The notes under the pieces are model-generated. The model worked only from the letters and a program-made list of their open reading frames with translations, searched no databases and had not been told where the DNA came from. Of a DNA stretch of 64,000 bases, positions 58,363-64,000 are shown in pieces (the stretch's first letter is position 1; the number at the start of each line of letters is the position of its first letter). The stretch covers positions 248,001-312,000 of the forward strand of contig NZ_JAJEJQ010000001.1 of assembly GCF_021390575.1 (NCBI RefSeq), in the 5' to 3' direction. Position numbers and translations under genes: made by a program. This DNA is from Paraburkholderia adhaesiva. GTDB lineage: Bacteria; Pseudomonadota; Gammaproteobacteria; Burkholderiales; Burkholderiaceae.

Positions 58363-58388
58363 AAAGCCCCGGCATGCCGGGGCTTTTT
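58363..58388. terminator. bidirectional terminator between ptsI and moeB-like gene
   Basis: A palindrome AAGCCCCGGCATGCCGGGGCTT is flanked by A-run on the left and T-run on the right, serving both converging genes. Just before it the 14-mer AGCGCAAACAGATA is repeated (58,324-58,360). Confidence 0.9.
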
Positions 58389-59144
58389 TCATGCGTGACG
58401 CTCGCCGCAGACCGGACAGTCCGGCTGCCGCGCGATGCGCATCGTATTCCATTCCATGCGTAGCGAGTCGAGCATCATGAGCCGGCCGACGAGCGTCTCA
58501 CCGATCCCGCCGATCACGCGCAGCGCCTCGGCGGCCTGCATCGTGCCGATGATGCCCACAGTGGGCGCGAACACACCCATCGTCGAGCACGCAACTTCCT
58601 CGAACGGCTGATCTTCCGGAAACACGCACGCGTAGCAGGGCGAGGCGGGATTGCGCGAGTCGAACGTGCTGATCTGCCCGTCGAAGCGCAGCGCCGCGCC
58701 CGAGACGAGCGGCACGCGATGCGCGACGCACGCGCGATTGATCGCGTGGCGCGTGGCGAAGTTGTCGGTGCAGTCGAGCACGACCGTCGCAGCGCTCACG
58801 TGAGTATCGAGCCACGCGTCGTCGATGCGCGTCTGCACCATGTTCACCTTCACCTCGGGATTAAGCCGTGCAATAGCGTCGCGGCCCGATTCCACCTTGG
58901 CTCGACCCACCGATCCCGTCTCGTGCATGATCTGCCGCTGCAGGTTGGTGAGATCGACGGTGTCGTTGTCGACGAGCGTGAGCGTGCCCACGCCCGATGC
59001 CGCGAGATACATCGCCGCGGGCGAACCGAGCCCGCCCGCGCCGATGACGAGCGCGTGCGCGTCGAGAAAGCGCTGCTGCGCTTCGATGCCGATTTCGTCG
59101 ACGAGGATGTGGCGGGAATAGCGGAGGAGTTGATCGTCGTTCAT
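58389..59144 (-). CDS. MoeB/ThiF/HesA-family adenylyltransferase
   Basis: A 251-residue E1-like enzyme. The N-terminal YSRHILVDEIGIEAQQRF, nucleotide-binding GAGGLGSPAAMYLAASGVG, and DNDTVDLTNLQRQ are present; the zinc ligands are CYAC and, at the end, CPVC. It adenylates the C-terminus of a sulfur carrier (MoaD or ThiS), for molybdopterin or thiamin synthesis; which one is not decidable here. Confidence 0.93.
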   Translation of the reverse strand: MNDDQLLRYSRHILVDEIGIEAQQRFLDAHALVIGAGGLGSPAAMYLAASGVGTLTLVDNDTVDLTNLQRQIMHETGSVGRAKVESGRDAIARLNPEVKVNMVQTRIDDAWLDTHVSAATVVLDCTDNFATRHAINRACVAHRVPLVSGAALRFDGQISTFDSRNPASPCYACVFPEDQPFEEVACSTMGVFAPTVGIIGTMQAAEALRVIGGIGETLVGRLMMLDSLRMEWNTMRIARQPDCPVCGERHA

Positions 59145-59307
59145 CGCGATGCGCGGGGAGAGAGGCGTCGCGACCGATCGTGAGTCCGTGGGCGCGGCGT
59201 GATTCCGGTTTCGCTGGGTTTCGCCGGGTTTCGCTATTGTAGCCGCGCGGGGGGAGTTGCCTCCGGGCCGCCTTGTGACGGCCCGGGGGCGTGTGCTGCG
59301 AGAGTGG

Positions 59308-60873
59308 TTACTTCGACACCGGGGCCGCAGCCGGCGCCGACGCGGGAGCGTCCTTCATGATCAGCGTGGCCGGCTTGACAGCGATCGGCGCGGACGCCGA
59401 CGAGCCAGGCTTCTCTTGTGCGAGGCGGCGCTCCATCGGCGACTTCGACTGGACGACGGGCTTGCCCTGCAGCTTGTTCACGGCCTGCTGGAGCATGAAG
59501 TCGTCCTGCGTGCCGAACTCGACCGGCTTGCGGTCGCGTTCCTTCTGGCGCTGCTCGGGCGTCTTCTTGTCGTTCTCCTCTTCGAGCTGGCGCAGCATGT
59601 CCATGCGCTCCTGCTCGCGCAGATCCTGCTCCTTCTTCTCGTTCGGATCCTGCGTGTTCGCGAGGTGGTTCGAGTAGTCGACTTCGCGCGTGACGAGTGC
59701 GTCGTCCGGGTCGCCGTCGGCGTACTGGTCGACCGCGAAGTCAGGACGGATGCCCTTGTTCTGGATCGAGCGGCCGGTCGGCGTGTAGTAGTACGCCGTC
59801 GTGAGGCGCAGCGCCGTGTCGGCCGTCATCGGGCGGACGGTCTGCACCGAGCCCTTGCCGAACGTCGTCTTGCCGACGATCAGCGCGCGCTTGTGATCCT
59901 GCAGCGCACCGGCCACGATTTCCGACGCCGACGCCGAGTACGCGTTCGTCAGCACGACCATCGGCACGGTCCTGAACTCGGCCGCTTCGTTCTTCAGCGG
60001 ATCGCCGTCGAACGAGGGCAGGCGGTAGTTCTCGTAGGTGTCGCGATAGACCTGCTTCGAGTCCGGGATCTGGCCGTTCGTCGAGACCACCACCGAGTCG
60101 CCCGGCAGGAAAGCGCCCGCGACGCCCACGGCGCTCTGCAGCAGGCCGCCACCGTTGTTGCGCAGGTCGAGAATCAGGCCCTTGAGGTTCGGCTCCTGGC
60201 GAGCGATGTCCTGCAGCTTCGCGGCGAGGTCGGGGACCGTGCGCTCCTGGAAGCTCGTGATGCGGACGTACGCGTAACCGGGCTGCAGGACCTTCGCCTT
60301 CACGCTCTGCACCTTGATGATGGCGCGCGTGACGGTCAGCGGGAACGTGCGGTCGTCGGTCTTGCGGAAGATCGTGAGCGTGACCTTCGTGCCGGGGTCG
60401 CCGCGCATCTGCTTGACGGCCTGGTCGAGCGTCATGCCGCGCACGGGCTTGTCGTTGATGCGCGTGATGAGGTCGCCCGGACGGATGCCGGCGCGGAACG
60501 CGGGCGTGTCCTCGATCGGCGAAATCACCTTGATCAAGCCGTCTTCCGACGAGATTTCGATGCCAAGGCCGGCGAAGCGGCCCTTGGTCTGTTCCTGCAG
60601 CTCCTGGTAGTCGGTCTTGTCGAGATACGAGGAGTGCGGGTCGAGACTTGCCACCATGCCCTTGATCGCGGCGGTGAGCAGCTTCTTGTCGTCGACCGGA
60701 GTGACGTACTCATGCTTGATCTGCCCGAACACTTCGGCGAAGAGCCGCAGCTGATCGAGCGGCAGCGGCTCGGTGTTGGTCGTCTGGGCCGAGGCGGAAA
60801 TCTGCAGGGTTGCAAATACGCCAGTAGCCAGGCCAGCGGCGATCAGGCCGATGTTTTTCAGGTTCTTTCGCAT
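59308..60873 (-). CDS. ctpA: S41-family C-terminal processing peptidase
   Basis: A 521-residue periplasmic protease with a signal peptide (about residues 1-30), a PDZ domain (GLGIEISSEDGLIKV ... AGIRPGDLITRIND, about 95-170) and an S41 core with the Ser-Lys pair in NAYSASASEIVAGAL and VGKTTFGKGSVQT. The C-terminal 110 residues are charged and low complexity. It trims C-termini of exported proteins. Confidence 0.94.
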   Translation of the reverse strand: MRKNLKNIGLIAAGLATGVFATLQISASAQTTNTEPLPLDQLRLFAEVFGQIKHEYVTPVDDKKLLTAAIKGMVASLDPHSSYLDKTDYQELQEQTKGRFAGLGIEISSEDGLIKVISPIEDTPAFRAGIRPGDLITRINDKPVRGMTLDQAVKQMRGDPGTKVTLTIFRKTDDRTFPLTVTRAIIKVQSVKAKVLQPGYAYVRITSFQERTVPDLAAKLQDIARQEPNLKGLILDLRNNGGGLLQSAVGVAGAFLPGDSVVVSTNGQIPDSKQVYRDTYENYRLPSFDGDPLKNEAAEFRTVPMVVLTNAYSASASEIVAGALQDHKRALIVGKTTFGKGSVQTVRPMTADTALRLTTAYYYTPTGRSIQNKGIRPDFAVDQYADGDPDDALVTREVDYSNHLANTQDPNEKKEQDLREQERMDMLRQLEEENDKKTPEQRQKERDRKPVEFGTQDDFMLQQAVNKLQGKPVVQSKSPMERRLAQEKPGSSASAPIAVKPATLIMKDAPASAPAAAPVSK

Positions 60874-61271
60874 AGAGGTTGTTGCGTGCGGTCGTTAGGT
60901 GCCGGGCAGCGTCTATTGGAAAAACGACGGACAAATATGACGGACAAGTATAACTGCACACTTGGCCGTGCAGCGCATATGGAACCCGGGATGCGGGTTC
61001 TACACTGACAATGTAGCCGGTTCGACTGAAATCAGACTTAAAGCGCGCACTGGCGCGAAGCTGGCAGTTTTGCCAGCAAGACGAGCGGAAACGGGTGAGT
61101 CCCAACGACAGCGTAAGCGCGCGGAGGGCCGCCGGGTCTGGCGTTGAAGCACCGGGCCACACGGCGGGAGAACCGGCCGGGACCCGCCGGCCGCGAAGGT
61201 AGGCGGATCGTCCGGTCGGGTGAAAACGGAAAAAGCCTGCAACCGGCAGGCAAATGCCGTCAAACGCTCGA
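60874..61271. other. 398-base intergenic region
   Basis: Between the starts of ctpA and the stop of gpmA, both leftward. It carries the ctpA promoter, not identified precisely, and GC-rich stretches without a gene. Confidence 0.4.
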
Positions 61272-62018
61272 TTAACCCGCCTTGCCCTGATTCGCGACGG
61301 CGGCCTGCGCCTTCGCGATCGCATCGGCATCGCCCAGATAGTAGTGCTTGAGCGGCTTGAGGTCCTCGTCCAGTTCATACACGAGCGGCACGCCGTTCGG
61401 AATGTTCAGGCCGACGATGTCGTCATCCGAAATGTTATCGAGATATTTCACCAGTGCGCGGATCGAGTTGCCGTGCGCGGCGACCACGATCTTCTTGCCC
61501 GACTTGATGGCCGGCGCGATCGACTCGTTCCAGAGCGGCAGCACGCGCGCGACCGTGTCCTTCAGGCACTCGGTGAGCGGCAGTTCTTCGCGCGGGACCT
61601 TCGCGTAGCGCGGGTCGTTGTACGACGTGCGCGAGTCGGTCGGCTCGAGGGCGGGCGGCGGCGTGTCGTAGGCGCGGCGCCACACGAGAACCTGCGCGTC
61701 GCCGAACTTCGCGGCGGTTTCGGCTTTGTTCAGACCCGAAAGCGCGCCGTAGTGGCGCTCGTTCAGGCGCCACGAGTGCACGACCGGCAGGTACATCAGG
61801 TCCATCTGGTCCTGGACGTGCCACAGCGTGCGGATCGCGCGCTTGAGCACCGACGTGTATGCGATGTCGAACGTATAGCCGGAATCCTTGAGCAGGCGGC
61901 CAGCCTGCTGGGCTTCGAGGTTGCCCTGTTCGGTGAGGTCGACGTCGACCCAGCCGGTGAAGCGGTTTTCCTTGTTCCACGTCGATTCGCCGTGGCGGAT
62001 GAGTACGAGTTTGTACAT
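61272..62018 (-). CDS. gpmA: 2,3-bisphosphoglycerate-dependent phosphoglycerate mutase
   Basis: A 248-residue mutase. The phospho-His motif [18 protein letters not shown] is at the start, and the second His in [11 protein letters not shown] follows. It interconverts 3- and 2-phosphoglycerate in glycolysis and gluconeogenesis. ATG 62018 chosen by family start [12 protein letters not shown]. Confidence 0.96.
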   Translation of the reverse strand: MYKLVLIRHGESTWNKENRFTGWVDVDLTEQGNLEAQQAGRLLKDSGYTFDIAYTSVLKRAIRTLWHVQDQMDLMYLPVVHSWRLNERHYGALSGLNKAETAAKFGDAQVLVWRRAYDTPPPALEPTDSRTSYNDPRYAKVPREELPLTECLKDTVARVLPLWNESIAPAIKSGKKIVVAAHGNSIRALVKYLDNISDDDIVGLNIPNGVPLVYELDEDLKPLKHYYLGDADAIAKAQAAVANQGKAG

Positions 62019-62253
62019 GGGGATGCCGGTCGGTAGTGAGGAAGCGGTAATCGGGGACGGGGCGCACCGCGCCGCCGGGGGCGGCTCGGCGCTGGTACCA
62101 GGTCGGTCCCGGGGCGGTACCAGGCTGGCATTCTTGCGCCCGTTGGTCCCGGGCAGGGGTGCACCACCCCCGCGACAAACGGTTATTTTATAATGAGCGG
62201 ATTGCCTGATCTGGATTTCCCTCGCTTTCTCCCTTTTTTCCGGCGGACCTTCC

Positions 62254-62679
62254 GTGACGTTCTTCACCAATTACATCAACCTTGTTCTTATCGCGATCGT
62301 CCTCATCTCAGGAGCGTTGCTCCTGTGGCCGACGCTTCAGCGCGGCGGGCGCGGCGGCGTTTCGGCCGCCGAGGCGACGCAACTGATCAACCGCAGCAAT
62401 GCCGTGGTGATCGACCTGCGTTCCGCAGAGGACTTCGCGAAGGGGCACCTGCCCTCGGCTCGCCACATCGAATTCGGCGAACTCGAGGCCAAGGTGGCCC
62501 AGATTGGGAAGAACAAGAGCAATCCGGTGTTGCTGGTCTGCCAGACGGGCCAGCAGTCGCACAAGGCACAGCGCCTCGTGAAGGACGCCGGTTTTGCCGA
62601 GGTCCACGTCCTGGACGGCGGTGTGAACGCCTGGCAACAGGCCGGCATGCCGGTCGTGAAACAAGGAGGCTCGAAGTGA
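62254..62679 (+). CDS. membrane-anchored rhodanese-like protein
   Basis: A 141-residue protein with an N-terminal membrane helix (about residues 8-26) and a rhodanese domain with active Cys96 in [13 protein letters not shown]. It probably handles sulfane sulfur. GTG start. The stop overlaps the GTG of grxC by four bases. TATAAT at 62189-62194 is a possible -10 for this operon. Confidence 0.92.
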   Translation: MTFFTNYINLVLIAIVLISGALLLWPTLQRGGRGGVSAAEATQLINRSNAVVIDLRSAEDFAKGHLPSARHIEFGELEAKVAQIGKNKSNPVLLVCQTGQQSHKAQRLVKDAGFAEVHVLDGGVNAWQQAGMPVVKQGGSK

Positions 62680-62939
62680 GCAAGGTAGTCATGTACAGCA
62701 CGCAGGTGTGCCCGTATTGCCAGATGGCCGAGCGTCTTTTAAAGTCGCGCGGCGTCGAGCACATCGAAAAAGTGCTGATCGACCGGGACCCGACCCGTCG
62801 CGAGGAAATGATGACTCGCACCGGCCGCAGGACCGTGCCGCAGGTTTTCATCGGCGAGACGCACGTGGGCGGTTACGATGACCTCTCCGCGCTCGATCGC
62901 GCCGGTGGCCTGATGCCGCTGCTCGAAAAGGCAGCCTGA
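62676..62939 (+). CDS. grxC: glutaredoxin 3
   Basis: An 87-residue glutaredoxin with active site CPYC at residues 12-15 and the GSH-binding TVPQVFIGETHVGGYDD. GTG start overlapping the rhodanese stop. The order rhodanese, grxC, secB, gpsA is common in proteobacteria. Confidence 0.95.
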   Translation: MSKVVMYSTQVCPYCQMAERLLKSRGVEHIEKVLIDRDPTRREEMMTRTGRRTVPQVFIGETHVGGYDDLSALDRAGGLMPLLEKAA

Positions 62940-63139
62940 GTCCGGCCGCTGCGCCACCAGACTCTGTGCGTTTCAGAGTGTCATGCCCGCGCTAGCCGCA
63001 AGGCCGCGCGGGCTTGTTGTCGTACGGGACACCGTGACGCACGTTGTGCGCGCAGTTTCCGCATAGTTTGCAGGTAGTTTGCTAGTCGTTTGCACGCACT
63101 TCGATGCGGCAATCCATTTATTCAGGGAAGCCAATCACC

Positions 63140-63610
63140 ATGTCTGACGAGAACAACCAGCCGTTCTTCAACATCCAGCGCATCTACCTCAAGGACATGT
63201 CGCTTGAGCAGCCGAATTCGCCGGCCATCTTCCTTGAGCAGGACATGCCCGCGGTTGAAGTCGAAGTCGACGTCAAGGCCGAGCGTCTCGCCGAATCCGT
63301 CTTCGAGATTCTCGTTACCGGCACCGTCACCGCAAAGGTGAAGGACAAGGTCGCGTTCCTGATCGAAGCCAAGCAAGCCGGCATTTTCGATATCCGCAAC
63401 ATTCCGGCCGAGCAGCTCGATCCGCTCGTCGGCATTGCTTGCCCGACGATCCTGTTCCCGTACCTGCGCTCGAACATCGCCGACGCGATCACGCGCGCCG
63501 GCTTCCCGCCGATCCACCTCGCCGAGATCAACTTCCAGGCGCTCTACGAGCAACGCCTGCAGCAGCTCGCGCAGCAAGACGGCGCGGCGCAAAGCAGCGC
63601 CACGCACTAA
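63140..63610 (+). CDS. secB: protein-export chaperone SecB
   Basis: A 156-residue Sec[22 protein letters not shown] at the start and the [20 protein letters not shown] region are typical. It keeps preproteins unfolded and delivers them to SecA. ATG 63140 gives the family length. Confidence 0.96.
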   Translation: MSDENNQPFFNIQRIYLKDMSLEQPNSPAIFLEQDMPAVEVEVDVKAERLAESVFEILVTGTVTAKVKDKVAFLIEAKQAGIFDIRNIPAEQLDPLVGIACPTILFPYLRSNIADAITRAGFPPIHLAEINFQALYEQRLQQLAQQDGAAQSSATH

Positions 63611-63636
63611 CCCCAGCCACCGGTGCGGAGTACGCA

Positions 63637-64000
63637 ATGAAAGTCGCCGTTCTCGGCGCCGGCGCGTGGGGTACCGCGCTGGCCGGTCATCTGGCCCGCG
63701 CGCATGACGATACGGTGCTGTGGGCGCGCGACGCCGCGCTCATCGGCACCCTCGCGAAGTCGCACGAGAATGCCCGCTATCTCGCGGGCGTCTCGCTGCC
63801 GCAAACACTTCAGTACGAAACGGATCTCGCCGCTGCGCTCGACCATGCGTCGGGCGAGGCGGCGCTCGTCGTTCTCGCGACACCCGTCGCGGGCCTGCGC
63901 GGCATGTTGCGAACGATGCGCGACATGGGCCGTGTGCCCGCGCACTTCGTCTGGCTCTGCAAGGGCTTCGAGTCGGAGTCGCAGTTGTTGCCGCATCAGG
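63637..64000 (+). CDS. gpsA: glycerol-3-phosphate dehydrogenase [NAD(P)+] (3' partial)
   Basis: The first 121 residues, [20 protein letters not shown] onward, match GpsA: a Rossmann [10 protein letters not shown] motif and [10 protein letters not shown] near the window edge, where it is cut off. It makes glycerol-3-phosphate for phospholipids. It begins 26 bases after secB. Confidence 0.95.
   Translation, partial: MKVAVLGAGAWGTALAGHLARAHDDTVLWARDAALIGTLAKSHENARYLAGVSLPQTLQYETDLAAALDHASGEAALVVLATPVAGLRGMLRTMRDMGRVPAHFVWLCKGFESESQLLPHQ

Noticed and set aside
59257..61008. Long plus-strand frame (583 codons) opposite ctpA
   Set aside because: Antisense shadow of a clear S41 peptidase gene; its product is all Arg, Val, Leu, Asp and His.
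63360..63640. Minus-strand frames opposite secB and gpsA
   Set aside because: Shadows of well-conserved genes.

Overview
The window is a GC-rich chromosomal segment of a betaproteobacterium, most likely Paraburkholderia, Caballeronia or Burkholderia. I infer this from gene content and order: lipB-lipA, dctA-dctB-dctD, comM, ubiK, glnK-amtB, gshA-gshB, a ptsH-ptsI block with an EIIA-Man protein, ctpA, gpmA, grxC, secB, gpsA. Proteins are strongly Burkholderiaceae-like and codon use is GC3-rich outside the mobile element.

Layout. 1-3.4 kb: the end of an Mla-type (MCE) lipid ABC transporter: permease, ATPase, MlaD-like protein, auxiliary lipoprotein. 3.6-9.0 kb: 2Fe-2S ferredoxin-like protein, alpha/beta hydrolase, a PBP5-type carboxypeptidase, D-amino acid aminotransferase, a YbeD/DUF493 protein, a LysR regulator and a DUF2917 protein. 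9.2-11.1 kb: lipB and lipA (lipoate synthesis).

11,071-26,047: a complete Tn7-like transposon of about 15.0 kb, which is the main discovery in this window. Its ends can be read to the base. A 5-bp duplication GTGGT flanks it, its imperfect terminal inverted repeats start TGACATTTCC and TGTGAATTCC, and five copies of a 17-bp motif lie at 20-bp phase in the two ends (three left, two right). It sits in the last two codons of lipA, so LipA now ends in five transposon-encoded residues and lipA's own terminator is stranded 15 kb away. The core is tnsA, tniA (tnsB), tniB (tnsC) and tniQ, overlapping and transcribed inward from the right end, with a possible TnsE-like gene at the left end. The cargo is a likely DNA-targeting defence set: a HerA-type ATPase paired with a NurA-type nuclease, a ParB/Srx-like protein next to a D12-class adenine methyltransferase, and a DGQHR-domain gene broken by an IS3-family element.

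26.4-35.0 kb: tauABC-type sulfonate uptake genes, then dctA with a clear sigma-54 promoter and palindromic upstream sites, followed by the cognate dctB-dctD two-component pair.

35.4-46.3 kb: an accessory-looking cluster without integrase. It encodes small exported proteins, an outer-membrane lipoprotein related to flagellar L-ring FlgH, two paralogous OmpR-type regulators and one kinase, a phosphatase-like protein without the catalytic Arg, a stand-alone FlhC homologue with a strong promoter, and a protein with about 24 DQT/DQA tripeptide repeats. It ends in a decayed Fis-type helix-turn-helix that resembles the end of the intact dctD on the other side of the cluster.

46.3-64 kb: ordinary core genes, namely a TlpA-like thioredoxin, comM, ubiK, sigma-54-driven glnK-amtB, gshA-gshB, the EIIA-Man/HPr/EI regulatory PTS, moeB-like, ctpA, gpmA, rhodanese-grxC-secB, and the start of gpsA at the window edge. 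No tRNA, rRNA or CRISPR array was seen.
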